Notes: generated from the sequence alone by a model not told the origin. 64,000 nt of DNA from Streptomyces sp. NP-1717 (GCF_022695985.1 NZ_JAAPBF010000006.1:1-64000); one strand, 5' to 3'; shown: positions 37,036-48,733, counted from the first letter of the stretch. Numbers and translations are program-made.

Positions 37036-38742
37036 GTGAGGACAGCGACACTGGGACCGGAGGAGCGCGCCACGGCTCTGGCAGGTATGGCCGAGCGTGA
37101 ACTGGACGTGCTGGTCGTGGGCGCGGGTGTGGTGGGCGCGGGGACCGCGCTCGACTCCGTGACCCGCGGGCTGGCGACGGGGCTCGTGGAGGCCCGCGAC
37201 TGGGCTTCCGGCACATCGAGCCGGTCGAGCAAGCTGATCCACGGCGGACTGCGCTATCTGGAGATGCTCGACTTCGGGCTCGTCAGGGAGGCGCTGAAGG
37301 AGCGCGGACTGCTGCTGGAGCGGCTGGCCCCGCATCTGGTGAAGCCGGTGCCGTTCCTCTACCCGTTGCAGCACAAGGGCTGGGAGCGGCTCTACGCGGG
37401 ATCGGGCGTCGCGCTGTACGACGCGATGTCGGTCTCCTCGGGCCACGGCCGTGGCCTGCCGGCGCACCGGCATCTCTCCCGCCGGCACGCGCTGCGCGTC
37501 GCGCCCGCGCTCAAGAAGGACGCGCTGGTCGGCGCGTTGCAGTACTACGACGCGCAGATGGACGACGCGCGCTATGTGGCCACCCTGGTGCGTACGGCGG
37601 CGAGCTACGGCGCGCATGTCGCCAGCCGGGCCCGGGTGGTCGGCTTCCTGCGGGAGGGCGAGCGGGTCGTCGGAGCCCGCGTGCGGGACGTGGACGGCGG
37701 CGGTGAGTACGAGATCCGCGCCAAGCAGATCGTCAACGCGACCGGTGTGTGGACGGACGACACGCAGGCGCTGATAGGTGAGCGCGGACAGTTCCACGTC
37801 CGGGCGTCCAAGGGCATCCATCTGGTCGTCCCCAAGGACCGTATCCACTCCTCGACCGGACTGATCCTGCGGACCGAGAAGTCGGTGCTCTTCGTCATTC
37901 CCTGGGGCAGGCACTGGATCGTCGGCACCACCGACACCGACTGGGACCTCGACAAGGCCCACCCGGCGGCCTCCAGCGCGGACATCGACTATCTCCTCGA
38001 ACACGTCAACTCGGTCCTCTCCGTACCGCTGACGCGTGACGACGTGGAGGGGGTGTACGCCGGGCTGCGCCCGCTACTGGCCGGCGAGTCCGACGCGACG
38101 AGCAAGCTGTCACGCGAGCACACGGTGGCGCACCCGGTGCCGGGCATGGTCGTCGTGGCGGGCGGCAAGTACACGACGTACCGGGTCATGGCCAAGGACG
38201 CGGTGGACGAGGCGGTGCACGGGCTGGACCAGCGGGTCGCCGCCTGCGTGACGGAGGACACCCCGCTGCTCGGCGCCGAGGGCTACCGCGCCCTGTGGAA
38301 CGCGCGAGCGGGGATCGCCGCGCGGACCGGACTCCACGTGGTGCGCGTGGAGCATCTGCTCAACCGGTACGGGGCGATGGTCGAGGAGCTGCTGGAGCTC
38401 ATCGCGGCCGACCCCCGGCTCGGCGAGCCGCTGGCCGCGGCCGAGGACTATCTGCGGGCCGAGGTCGTCTACGCGGCGTCGCACGAGGGGGCGCGCCATC
38501 TCGACGACGTCCTGACGAGGCGCACGCGGATCTCGATCGAGACGTTCGACCGCGGGACGCGCAGCGCGCGCGAGTGCGCCGAGCTGATGGCGCCGGTGCT
38601 CGGCTGGGACAAGGACCAGATCGAGAAGGAGGTCGAGCACTACCGCAAGCGGGTGGAGGCGGAGCGCGAGTCGCAGCGCCAGCCGGACGACCTGACGGCG
38701 GACGCGGCGCGGCTCGGGGCGCCGGACATCGTGCCGCTGTGA
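37036..38742 (+). CDS. glpD: FAD-dependent glycerol-3-phosphate dehydrogenase
   Basis: A 568-residue membrane-associated flavoprotein that oxidises glycerol-3-phosphate to dihydroxyacetone phosphate and passes electrons to the quinone pool. The FAD loop is VLVVGAGVVGAGTALDSVTRG, with SGTSSRSSKLIHGGLRYLE typical of GlpD, VNATGVWTDD, and IPWGRHWIVGTTDT in the substrate part. The C-terminal ~150 residues are the usual cap domain. GTG 37036 has GGGAGG in front; the frame continues upstream without a good start. Confidence 0.94.
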   Translation: MRTATLGPEERATALAGMAERELDVLVVGAGVVGAGTALDSVTRGLATGLVEARDWASGTSSRSSKLIHGGLRYLEMLDFGLVREALKERGLLLERLAPHLVKPVPFLYPLQHKGWERLYAGSGVALYDAMSVSSGHGRGLPAHRHLSRRHALRVAPALKKDALVGALQYYDAQMDDARYVATLVRTAASYGAHVASRARVVGFLREGERVVGARVRDVDGGGEYEIRAKQIVNATGVWTDDTQALIGERGQFHVRASKGIHLVVPKDRIHSSTGLILRTEKSVLFVIPWGRHWIVGTTDTDWDLDKAHPAASSADIDYLLEHVNSVLSVPLTRDDVEGVYAGLRPLLAGESDATSKLSREHTVAHPVPGMVVVAGGKYTTYRVMAKDAVDEAVHGLDQRVAACVTEDTPLLGAEGYRALWNARAGIAARTGLHVVRVEHLLNRYGAMVEELLELIAADPRLGEPLAAAEDYLRAEVVYAASHEGARHLDDVLTRRTRISIETFDRGTRSARECAELMAPVLGWDKDQIEKEVEHYRKRVEAERESQRQPDDLTADAARLGAPDIVPL

Positions 38743-38828
38743 GGTGCGGGAGTGCCCCGGAGGGGCTTTTGAGGTGATGTGAGGCGACAGGGGTGCCTGA
38801 TGCGATCCTTCAGGGGATTGTTTCGGGC

Positions 38829-38855
38829 GCCCCTGTTCGAGCCCCGAACAGGGGC
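38829..38855 (+). terminator. Terminator after glpD
   Basis: A perfect 11-bp stem (GCCCCTGTTCG / CGAACAGGGGC) with a 5-base loop, 86 bases after glpD. Confidence 0.65.
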
Positions 38856-39059
38856 ATGACCAGCGGCGCCATCCCCCGCACCCGGCCCAACGGCCCCTCA
38901 CCGCGCCCCGCGTGGGTCCTCGTCCCGGCTGATGCCGGACCCGGGACCATCGCATACGCCGGAGTGAGGGACAATGAAGGCTCTGTCAGGGCGCGTTACC
39001 GCGCCGAGCGCGGGCAGGCGTCAGGCGCGGGCGGACACCAGGGATCGCAGAGGGGACGC

Positions 39060-41099
39060 ATGGCGGAGGCGGAGCAGTCACGGGACACGGTGCGAAAGCC
39101 CCGGAACGGCACTGACGGCACTGACGGTGCGGACAACACGGACGACACCGGGAGCGGCGCCGACGGGACCACCGAGGGGCGCCTCCTCGCGGGACGGTAC
39201 CGGCTCGGCGAGGTGCTCGGCCGCGGCGGAATGGGCACGGTGTGGCGGGCTGTCGACGAGACGCTGGGCCGTACGGTCGCCGTCAAGGAACTGCGCTTCC
39301 CCACCAGCATCGACGAGGACGAGAAGCGCCGGCTGATCACGCGGACGCTGCGCGAGGCCAAGGCGATCGCCCGTATCCGTAACAACGGGGCCGTCACCGT
39401 CTACGACGTCGTCGACGAGGACGACCGGCCGTGGATCGTCATGGAGCTCATCGAGGGCAAGTCCCTCGCCGAAGTCGTCCGCGAGGACGGGGTCCTGACC
39501 CCGAAGCGCGCCGCCGAGGTCGCGCTCGCGATCCTCGACGTGCTGCGCTCGGCGCACCGCGAGGGCATCCTGCACCGCGACGTGAAGCCGTCCAACGTAC
39601 TGATCTCCGAGGACGGACGCGTCGTCCTCACCGACTTCGGCATCGCGCAGGTGGAGGGCGACCCCTCGGTCACCTCGACCGGCATGCTCGTCGGCGCTCC
39701 CTCGTACATCTCGCCGGAGCGCGCCCGCGGCAAGAAGCCCGGCCCCGCCGCCGACCTGTGGTCGCTGGGCGGGCTGATCTACGCGTCGGTCGAGGGCTGC
39801 CCGCCGTACGACAAGGGGTCGGCCATCGCGACCCTCACCGCCGTCATGACCGAACCGCTCGACCCGCCGAAGAACGCGGGCGCGCTGGAAGAGGTCATCT
39901 ACGGCCTGCTGGCCAAGGACCCGGCGCTGCGGCTCGACGACGCGGGCGCGCGGGCGCTGCTCCAGGACGTCATCGACACCCCCGACCCCTCTGAGCTGCC
40001 CGAGCCGGCGGCCGACGCGACGCGGGTGGTGGAGCTGCCGCCGCTTCCCCCGGAGCCCGCTCCCCGGTCGAAGGGCCGGACCAGGAAAGGCGCCGGGGGC
40101 GTCGGCGTGGCCGCCGCCTCGGGCGCGTCCGGTGCGTCCGGTGCCGGGTCGAAGCCGGGCAGGGCGCCGGTCGCGGGTGCGGGAGCCGGGGCGGGGGCCG
40201 GCGGTTCGGCCGCCGCCATGTCGAGCTCCGCACCGGGTGCCGCCCCGGCGCCGGCCACCGGCACGGCCGGGACCACGACCACGCGGGCGTCGCTCACCGA
40301 TGTCGTCCCGCGCCGCACGCTGATGATCATCGCGGCGGTCGTCGCGCTGGCGGTCCTGTCCGTCGTCCTGGTCGTCGCGCTCAACGGCGACTCCGACAAG
40401 GGGGCCGGGGGAGAGACGGGCAAGGACGACACCGCGGCGTCGGCCGGCGCGACAGCGGGTGACGACGCCAAGGGCGGCACCGGCGACACGTCGGGCAAGG
40501 ACGAGCAGCAGGATTCGGCCAAGGACAGCGGTGGCGACAAGCCGTCGGACGGCAAGCCCTCCGACGGTGAAACCGGCACCGACAACTCCGGGCCGGGCTC
40601 CGACGGCTCGGACTCCGGCCCGGGTTCGGACGGCAAGGGCGTGCCCGAGGACTTCAAGACGGTCACGGACAAGCAGTTCCACTTCTCCATGGCGATGCCC
40701 GAGGACTTCAGGCGTACCGGTACGGCCGGGCAGAGTTCGGGCGGCATCTACAGCGAGGACGGTGAATTCCCCCGTATCCAGGTCGACTTCAACGCCAAGC
40801 CGAGCAACGACGCGAAGCGCGCCTGGGAGCAGCTCGAAACCCAGATAAAAGGCAGCCTCGGCAACTACAAGCGCCTCGGCATCACGTCCGTCGAGTTCAA
40901 CGGATATCCCACCGTCGCCGACTGGGGATTCGAACGCGATCAGGGCGGCGAGCGCGTGCGGGTGCTCAACCGCGGCTTCAAGGCCGACGCCACCCACGGC
41001 TACGCGATCATGATCACCTGCAAGGCGAGCGACTGGGACGACGACGAGTGCCGGACGCTCCGTGAGACGGCGTACAGCACTTTCAAGCCGACCGACTGA
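39060..41099 (+). CDS. Transmembrane Ser/Thr protein kinase (array member 1)
   Basis: A 679-residue eukaryotic-like kinase. Catalytic residues are complete: Gly loop GRGGMG (54-59), K76 (VAVKEL), E99, D174 (HRDVKPSNV) and D192 (DFG). A Pro/Ala/Gly linker leads to one membrane helix near residues 420-440 (MIIAAVVALAVLSVVLVVAL), then an acidic Gly/Ser/Asp-rich spacer and an external C-terminal domain (FHFSMAMPEDF... DWDDDECRTL). No PASTA repeats. The first of four similar genes; the S. coelicolor counterparts (SCO4775-4779 region) act in spore-wall synthesis. ATG 39060 has GAGAGGGG in front. Confidence 0.92.
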   Translation: MAEAEQSRDTVRKPRNGTDGTDGADNTDDTGSGADGTTEGRLLAGRYRLGEVLGRGGMGTVWRAVDETLGRTVAVKELRFPTSIDEDEKRRLITRTLREAKAIARIRNNGAVTVYDVVDEDDRPWIVMELIEGKSLAEVVREDGVLTPKRAAEVALAILDVLRSAHREGILHRDVKPSNVLISEDGRVVLTDFGIAQVEGDPSVTSTGMLVGAPSYISPERARGKKPGPAADLWSLGGLIYASVEGCPPYDKGSAIATLTAVMTEPLDPPKNAGALEEVIYGLLAKDPALRLDDAGARALLQDVIDTPDPSELPEPAADATRVVELPPLPPEPAPRSKGRTRKGAGGVGVAAASGASGASGAGSKPGRAPVAGAGAGAGAGGSAAAMSSSAPGAAPAPATGTAGTTTTRASLTDVVPRRTLMIIAAVVALAVLSVVLVVALNGDSDKGAGGETGKDDTAASAGATAGDDAKGGTGDTSGKDEQQDSAKDSGGDKPSDGKPSDGETGTDNSGPGSDGSDSGPGSDGKGVPEDFKTVTDKQFHFSMAMPEDFRRTGTAGQSSGGIYSEDGEFPRIQVDFNAKPSNDAKRAWEQLETQIKGSLGNYKRLGITSVEFNGYPTVADWGFERDQGGERVRVLNRGFKADATHGYAIMITCKASDWDDDECRTLRETAYSTFKPTD

Positions 41100-41441
41100 C
41101 AGCGGCTCGCGGCGTGAACGTGACGCGGTGGCGAGAACTCGTGGGCGGTACAACCCGTTCCGGTGATTGATGCGACTCTCTGTGAGACCGCCCGCGTCAT
41201 GACCCGGAACGGGCCGTGGCCGGTACCGGCCCGGTGCGCCGGGGCGTACGGGCCCGGGTTGCCGGGAAGGTTAGGACCTGTGTTGCCCTGACCCGGCGGC
41301 ATATTTGTGTGCGGCCACGTATCGTGAGAACTCGCGGACCGTACGCAGTCACAATGGGCCGGTAAACGACCGGAATTGGCGGTTTCGCGAGGTCTCCGAT
41401 GACCCGGGGACCCAGGGACAGCGCGCTTGGTGGGAGGCGTC
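41100..41441. other. Non-coding gap between kinase genes
   Basis: 342 bases with no credible reading frame; AT-richer near 41300 (CATATTTGTGTG). It probably contains the promoter of the pseudokinase gene. A CGTATCGTGAGAACTCGCGG stretch near its 3' end may include the -10 region, but I could not define it. Confidence 0.5.
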
Positions 41442-44400
41442 GTGGACGACTACGCGGGACGGGTGCTTGCCGACCGCTACCGCCTGCCCCTGCCTCCGTC
41501 CGACGAGTTCGACCTCGTCGAGACGCGTGCGTTCGACACGTACAGCGGGCAGGAAGTCCTCGTCAGGCAGGTGCCGTTGCCCGAGGTCGTGGACGCCGAG
41601 ATGGTGGACCCGGACGGTGCGGCGGCCGCGCGGCGGGTCTCGGGCGGCCGTACGACCCGCAGGCCCACCGACCCGGCGGTCCGGCGCGCGATCGACGCCG
41701 CGCAGAGCGCCGCCCAGATCCCCGACCACCCACGGCTCGACCAGGTCTTCGACGTGTTCGCCGAGAGCGGGTCGCTGTGGATAGTGAGTGAACTCGTCGC
41801 GGCCAGGCCGCTGGCGGCCCTGCTCGCGGAGAAGCCGCTCAACCCCTACCGCGCGGCCGAGATCGCCTCGGACGTGCTCACCGCCGTACGGGTGCTGCAC
41901 GCCCACGGCTGGACCCACCGGAACATCACCATCCGCACCGTGCTCGTCTGCGACGACGGGCGCGTGGTGCTCACCGGCCTCGCGGCGGGCGCCGCCGAGG
42001 AAGCGCTGTGCGGCTACATGCCGGTCCCGCCCACGCCGGGCGAGGGCGGTTTCGAGGCCGGCCACCGACCCGCCGGTGAGATTCCGGGTCCCGTGCCGGG
42101 CGCCGCGCGGACGCCGGGCCCCGAGCTGGGACCGGCCACGGACGGCCCCGAGACGGCGGGCCTGCCGGGCGCGGGCCCGGGTGTCGTGGGCATCCCGGGC
42201 GGGCGTACGGGCACCTCCGAGGCGCTGCCGCCGGGCACCGGGGCGCTGGGCGTACCGGTGGGGCCCGCGTCGCCGGGCCGTGCCGCGCTGGAGACGGCCC
42301 GCTCCGCCGACGGTCCGTACGGGGACGGCTCGTACGGCGACGGGTCGTACGGTGACCGCTCGTACGGCGAAGTCCCCTACGGAACCGACGCGTTCGGGCG
42401 GCCCGTCGCGGGCCGCGGCCCGGACACCGGTGGCCCGGACACGGACACCGAAGGCGGTCAGGACGGCCCCGACGGCCCCGACACGCGGGGCGGTACGGCT
42501 CCGGCCCCCGTCGTCCCGTACACCGGACAGCCCGCCCTGCCGGCCAACCCTTCCCGCAGCGGCCCGGCGGACACCCGCGCCGCGCGCGCCGGAGCCATCG
42601 CCGCCTACCGCGCCGGTGCGCGCGCCGCCGCCCGCGTCACCGAGGACCAGCAGCGCGACACCGGCACCCTGCCCGTCCAGCGCCCCGTGCATCTGTCGGA
42701 CCCCTCGGCGCCCGGCCGGAGCGGTTCGCCGGACAATCCGCCGGGCGGCCCTTCGGCCGGTGCCGCCGGACCGTCGCAGGGCGAGGGCCGCGACCCCGAC
42801 TGGTGGGCGATGCCGCCCCGCGAGATCGACCCCTCCGGCCACCGGCCGTACGACGACCGGGCCGACGACGACCACGACACGGACGACGACGACCCGCACC
42901 CGCCCCGCCGTGTCCAGCTGGCCGGCACCTGGCACGACGGTCCCACCGGCGCCGGTGACGGCTCCCGCCCGCTCTCCGCGGGCGGCGGCGACCCCTACCG
43001 CCGGTCGCCGGGCGGCCACGACGCTCCCGCGCTGCCCCCGGCCGGCGGCTCGTCCCCGTACCTCCGCCAGGCGGACGCGGGCGGCACCGGCGGAACAGGC
43101 GGCGGCGGAACGGGCGGTGGCAGCTGGCACGGCTCAGGCACCGGCGACGCCATGCGCGCCGACTCCCGGCGGCAGTCCCCGAACCTGCCCGCGGTCCCCG
43201 GCCCCGCCGTACCGGCCGGCCGCTGGGACGAGGTCGTCGCGGGCGGCACGACCCCCGCGTACCGGGGTCCCGCGACCCCGCTCGCCGCCGAACGCGCCCG
43301 CCAGGCACGGATAGCCGTCGTCGGCGCCGTCACCGAGCGCTGGGCACCCGAGCAGGCCGGCCCGGTGCACGAGAACTGGCAACTCGCCCCGCCCATCGGC
43401 CCGTCCACCGACCTGTGGGCACTGGGCGCGCTGCTCTACCGCGCCGTCCAGGGCCACGCCCCGTATCCGGAGGAGAGCGCGGCCGAGCTGGTCCAGCTCG
43501 TCTGTGCCGAGCCGCCCGCCTTCGCCGAGGAGTGCGGCCCGCTGCGCCCCGTCGTGGAGTCGCTGCTCCGCCAGGACCCCACGGAGCGGCCGGACTTCGA
43601 GGAGCTGCGCGGCTGGCTGCGTTCGCTGGTGCGCTCGGCCCCCGAGCCCGACGCCGGTCTCGACGTGGTCGCCGTGCCCTCCGTGGACGAGCGGCTGCCC
43701 ATCGTGCGCCGCAAGGGCGAGCTGGTCCGCAAGCGCCGTGGCCGCCGTGGCGACGGCAGGCACCGCCACAAGAAGGGCAGGGAACGCAAGGAGAGGGGCG
43801 GCAGGTCCGAGCAGCGCGGGGCGCCGCGCGCCTCGCACGGCGAGACGTACGTCGAGCCGCGCCGCGAGCACGAGGAGCGCGCCTACGGCCAACGGGACCA
43901 CCGGGACGAGGACTTCGGCGACAGGGAGTACCGCGAGCCGCGCGAGCGGTCGGGCGGCGGCGGTTCGCGCGGGCCGCGCTCGCTCGGACGCGTCCTGCTC
44001 GTCGTGATCCTCGCGCTGATGGTCGCGGCCATCGCCTTCGCCGTGATGTTCCTGCCGAAGGCGGGCGAGGAGGGCTCGGGGGACGGCGCCGCGTCGAACC
44101 CGAGCGCGCCGGGCACACCGCAGCCGCAGAACCCCGACACGACTCCGGACAGCGGCGGCGACAAGCCCGGTGACCCCGACTCCTCGAAGACGCCGCAGAC
44201 CTCCGGGCCGCCGGCGGACCTCGCGGACGGCTACGTCCTGCGCGAGGACGCCGAGGGCTTCGACATCGGCGTGGACAAGAGCTGGCAGCGCCGCCCGATC
44301 AACGACAGCGGTCAAGTCCGCTACGGACGGGGCGACTTCACACTCATCGTGGTGCCGGGCCGGGACACCGTGGCCGACAACGGTGACGATCCCCTGGCCT

Positions 44401-44675
44401 ACCAGCGGGAGAAGGAGCGGGAGTTGCAGCCCTTCCGGGACTCCTCCTGGGCCACCTCCTCGGGGCTGCGCCGGATCGACGTCGGCCAACAGCCGATGGC
44501 TGAGGGCCAGTTCACCTGGCAGAACAGCAGCGGTCAGGAGGTCTACGTCCGCAATCTCGCCATGATCGTCAAGGACAGCTACCACATCATCCAGGTCATC
44601 GGCCCGGAGGACGAGCGGGACAAGGTCTCCGAGATCTACCAGCAGGCCATCGGCTCCTACCGGATCACCGGCTGA
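41442..44675 (+). CDS. Transmembrane pseudokinase with large intradomain insert (array member 2)
   Basis: A 1077-residue protein. The N-lobe is recognisable (AGRVLADRYRLPLPPSDEF), but the ATP-binding Lys is R42 (VLVRQVP), HRD is H159-R160-N161 (HRNITIRTVLV) and DFG is replaced by TGL. Instead of an activation loop comes a ~430-residue Pro/Gly/Asp/Arg-rich disordered stretch with tandem DGSYG-type repeats, and the C-lobe resumes near residue 640 (STDLWALGALLYRAVQGHAPYP). A Lys/Arg-rich juxtamembrane region, a helix near 850-872, and an external domain like those of its neighbours complete it. GTG 41442 has TGGGAGG in front. It cannot be an ordinary kinase. Confidence 0.85.
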   Translation: MDDYAGRVLADRYRLPLPPSDEFDLVETRAFDTYSGQEVLVRQVPLPEVVDAEMVDPDGAAAARRVSGGRTTRRPTDPAVRRAIDAAQSAAQIPDHPRLDQVFDVFAESGSLWIVSELVAARPLAALLAEKPLNPYRAAEIASDVLTAVRVLHAHGWTHRNITIRTVLVCDDGRVVLTGLAAGAAEEALCGYMPVPPTPGEGGFEAGHRPAGEIPGPVPGAARTPGPELGPATDGPETAGLPGAGPGVVGIPGGRTGTSEALPPGTGALGVPVGPASPGRAALETARSADGPYGDGSYGDGSYGDRSYGEVPYGTDAFGRPVAGRGPDTGGPDTDTEGGQDGPDGPDTRGGTAPAPVVPYTGQPALPANPSRSGPADTRAARAGAIAAYRAGARAAARVTEDQQRDTGTLPVQRPVHLSDPSAPGRSGSPDNPPGGPSAGAAGPSQGEGRDPDWWAMPPREIDPSGHRPYDDRADDDHDTDDDDPHPPRRVQLAGTWHDGPTGAGDGSRPLSAGGGDPYRRSPGGHDAPALPPAGGSSPYLRQADAGGTGGTGGGGTGGGSWHGSGTGDAMRADSRRQSPNLPAVPGPAVPAGRWDEVVAGGTTPAYRGPATPLAAERARQARIAVVGAVTERWAPEQAGPVHENWQLAPPIGPSTDLWALGALLYRAVQGHAPYPEESAAELVQLVCAEPPAFAEECGPLRPVVESLLRQDPTERPDFEELRGWLRSLVRSAPEPDAGLDVVAVPSVDERLPIVRRKGELVRKRRGRRGDGRHRHKKGRERKERGGRSEQRGAPRASHGETYVEPRREHEERAYGQRDHRDEDFGDREYREPRERSGGGGSRGPRSLGRVLLVVILALMVAAIAFAVMFLPKAGEEGSGDGAASNPSAPGTPQPQNPDTTPDSGGDKPGDPDSSKTPQTSGPPADLADGYVLREDAEGFDIGVDKSWQRRPINDSGQVRYGRGDFTLIVVPGRDTVADNGDDPLAYQREKERELQPFRDSSWATSSGLRRIDVGQQPMAEGQFTWQNSSGQEVYVRNLAMIVKDSYHIIQVIGPEDERDKVSEIYQQAIGSYRITG

Positions 44676-44838
44676 CGGACCGACAGGCCGCAGGGCGACG
44701 GGCCGAGTACGCCCTGTTCCGAACCCCCCCCGCCCGTTCCCTCGTCTGTGTCACGGTGCGGTTTCAGGCGCGGGGCCCTGGTTCCGTGTCCGCGCGTCCG
44801 CTCCGTAACCTGTGATTCCGAGGAACAGGCGGGGGCAC

Positions 44839-46610
<1,772 letters not shown>

Positions 46611-46611
<1 letters not shown>

Positions 46612-46770
46612 GGCCTGTCTTTCGGATCAGGCCGGGCTCGCGGTCCCTGGCACGCACGTTCGCCGCGTTGTCGTCGGTCGGCATGGCTCCGCCATGCCTC
46701 CCTCCTCCGCCTTGCGATCGCACGCACCAGACCCCGCTCCCTGATCCGGCCTGATCCGAAAGACAGGCCC
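46611..46770. repeat. MITE-like palindromic element, copy B
   Basis: A 160-base element with perfect 25-base terminal inverted repeats (GGGCCTGTCTTTCGGATCAG...). Interior blocks TCGCCGCGTTGTCG and CTCCGCCTTGCGATCG match copy A. It has an internal GGCATGGC...GCCATGCC hairpin. It lies between two kinase genes, its left end formed by the last base of the upstream TAG. Confidence 0.8.
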
Positions 46771-46851
46771 TGGCGGAGCCGATGTCACGGCTCTGCACCC
46801 GCTGTCGTCCCCCGGTGGCTATCGCGGCGCGCCATCCGTAAGGATGTGGGC

Positions 46852-48588
46852 ATGACGAACGATGGGGGACGGGCGAACGAGCCCACCAGCTACGGACTCC
46901 GCCCGCCGCAGCCGCCGGGGCAGCACCAGCCGCCGCAGGGGCAACAGCAGCCGCCGTACCAGCCGCACCACGGGCAGTCGCAGCCGCCGCAGGTGCCGCC
47001 CCAGGCCCCCCACGGTTCCCCGTACCAGCCGACGCAGGCGAACCGGCACCACACCCCCGCCGAACCCGACCCGTCGGTGGGCCGTCTGCTGGGCGGTCGC
47101 TACCGGCTCGTCTCCCGGCTCGGGCACGGCGGCATGGGAACGGTCTGGCTGGCGCACGACGAGATCGTGGACCGCGACGTCGCGGTCAAGGAGCCGCGCG
47201 TCCCCGAGCATCTGGGCGCCCAGGAGCGCGACACCGTACACCGGCGGATGCGGCGCGAGGCCAGCTCCGCGGCCAGGATCGACCATCCGTCCGTCGTCAC
47301 CATGCACGACGTCGTCGTCGAGGACGACAAGCCGTGGATCGTCATGGAGCTGGTGCGCGGCCAGTCGCTCGCCGACCGTCTTCAGGAGGGCACGCTCGAC
47401 CCCCGCGAGGCCGCCAGGATCGGGCTCGACGTACTGAACGCGCTCAACGCCGCCCACGAGGCGGGGGTGCTGCACCGCGACGTGAAGCCGGACAACGTCC
47501 TGCTCGGGCGCGGCGACCGGGTGGTGCTGAGCGACTTCGGCATCGCCCAGGTCGAGGGCCAGCAGGGACTCACCGAGACCGGCGCGTTCGTCGGCTCACC
47601 GGAGTTCATCTCGCCCGAGCGGGTGCTCGGCCAGCGCCCCGGGCCCGAGTCGGACCTGTGGTCGCTGGGCGTCGTGCTGTACGCGGCGGTCGAGGGGATG
47701 TCCCCGTACCGCCGCTCGAACATCCCTGCGACGCTCCAGGCCGTGCTGTCCGCCGAGCCGCAGATGCCGGCCCGCGGGTCGGGCGCCTTCGGCACGGTCG
47801 TGATGCAGCTCCTGCGGAAGGACCCGGCGGCACGGCCCACCGCCGCCGAGGTGCGGGCGGTGCTGGAGTCGGTGGCACGTCCGCCGCAGCTCTTGCCGGA
47901 GGCGACCAGGCTCTACCAGGGCGCGGGCACTGCGGGCGGACCGGCCGGCAGCAAGTGGGTCCCGCCGGTGCTGCACCGCAACCGCCCCGCCCAGTACGGT
48001 CTCGGCGCTGGCGTGCTCGCGGTGGCCCTCGTGCTGGGACTGGTCTTCTTCAACCCGTTCGCGGGCGACGAACTGCCGGAGGGCTGGGAGGTCCGCTCCG
48101 AGGTGGAGATCCTCGACGCCAAGATCGCCGTGCCGGAGGACTACCGGCGCTCCCAGGAGAGCCTGACCGAGGACAGCCGCGTCACCTTCCGGGATCCGAG
48201 CGGCGTCTTCACCGTCTCCATGGACCAGGTCCAGAAGAAGCCGGACAACGAGATCCTGCCGGCCGAGAAGGCGGCGTGGGAGAAGTACTACGAGGACGGC
48301 GGCGACAACGGTACGGAGATCAAGGAGGCGGAGTACGAGAGCCGGGAATCGTCGTTCGCGGGCTCGGACAAGGCCTTCGACAACGTCGTCGACTTCGTGC
48401 CGTACGGGGACTCCTCCGAGGATCCGATCCGCTACCGCTACCACGAGCTGATCGTCCCGGGCACCGACGAGGTGCACTGGCGGCTGCGGGTGGCGATGCC
48501 GGCCGAGGGGGACGCGGTGACGGACGGGGAGGAACTCTTCTCCGACGTGGTCGAGCATCTGCAGATCGAGAGCAAGTACCTGCCCTGA
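46852..48588 (+). CDS. Transmembrane Ser/Thr protein kinase (array member 4)
   Basis: A 578-residue kinase. Its first ~75 residues are Pro/Gln-rich (PPQPPGQHQPPQGQQQPPYQ), unlike its siblings, whose low-complexity stretches follow the kinase domain. Catalytic residues are complete (GHGGMG, VAVKEP, HRDVKPDNV, SDFGIA). A helix (YGLGAGVLAVALVLGLVFF) near residue 385 leads to an external domain starting LPEGWEVRSEVEI, without the long spacer of members 1 and 3. A GTG 6 bases upstream is an alternative start. Confidence 0.92.
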   Translation: MTNDGGRANEPTSYGLRPPQPPGQHQPPQGQQQPPYQPHHGQSQPPQVPPQAPHGSPYQPTQANRHHTPAEPDPSVGRLLGGRYRLVSRLGHGGMGTVWLAHDEIVDRDVAVKEPRVPEHLGAQERDTVHRRMRREASSAARIDHPSVVTMHDVVVEDDKPWIVMELVRGQSLADRLQEGTLDPREAARIGLDVLNALNAAHEAGVLHRDVKPDNVLLGRGDRVVLSDFGIAQVEGQQGLTETGAFVGSPEFISPERVLGQRPGPESDLWSLGVVLYAAVEGMSPYRRSNIPATLQAVLSAEPQMPARGSGAFGTVVMQLLRKDPAARPTAAEVRAVLESVARPPQLLPEATRLYQGAGTAGGPAGSKWVPPVLHRNRPAQYGLGAGVLAVALVLGLVFFNPFAGDELPEGWEVRSEVEILDAKIAVPEDYRRSQESLTEDSRVTFRDPSGVFTVSMDQVQKKPDNEILPAEKAAWEKYYEDGGDNGTEIKEAEYESRESSFAGSDKAFDNVVDFVPYGDSSEDPIRYRYHELIVPGTDEVHWRLRVAMPAEGDAVTDGEELFSDVVEHLQIESKYLP

Positions 48589-48609
48589 GTACCTGATCAG
48601 GGCTTATGT

Positions 48610-48625
48610 GCCAGTGATCACTGGC
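48610..48625. promoter_or_regulatory. 16-bp perfect palindrome upstream of the aldehyde dehydrogenase
   Basis: GCCAGTGATCACTGGC, just after the kinase stop and 109 bases before the dehydrogenase ATG. A candidate operator. Confidence 0.45.
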
Positions 48626-48687
48626 GCGTTCACGGCCGCCCGCCCGATGGTCGGCGGGTGGCCGGCGAGCAGGTGGCGAAAAGGTGT

Positions 48688-48699
48688 TACCCGCGGGTA
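48688..48699. promoter_or_regulatory. 12-bp palindrome overlapping the -35 area of the aldehyde dehydrogenase promoter
   Basis: TACCCGCGGGTA lies 21 bases before TACTCT (48721-48726), the likely -10 box. A second candidate operator in the same short region. Confidence 0.45.
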
Positions 48700-48733
48700 C
48701 CCAAAGTCCCGGAGGCGGCATACTCTCGCCCTC

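Noticed and set aside
38820..38860. A T-loop-like TTCGAGCCC sequence suggesting a tRNA
   Set aside because: It lies within a perfect 11-bp terminator stem; no acceptor, D or anticodon arm can be built around it.
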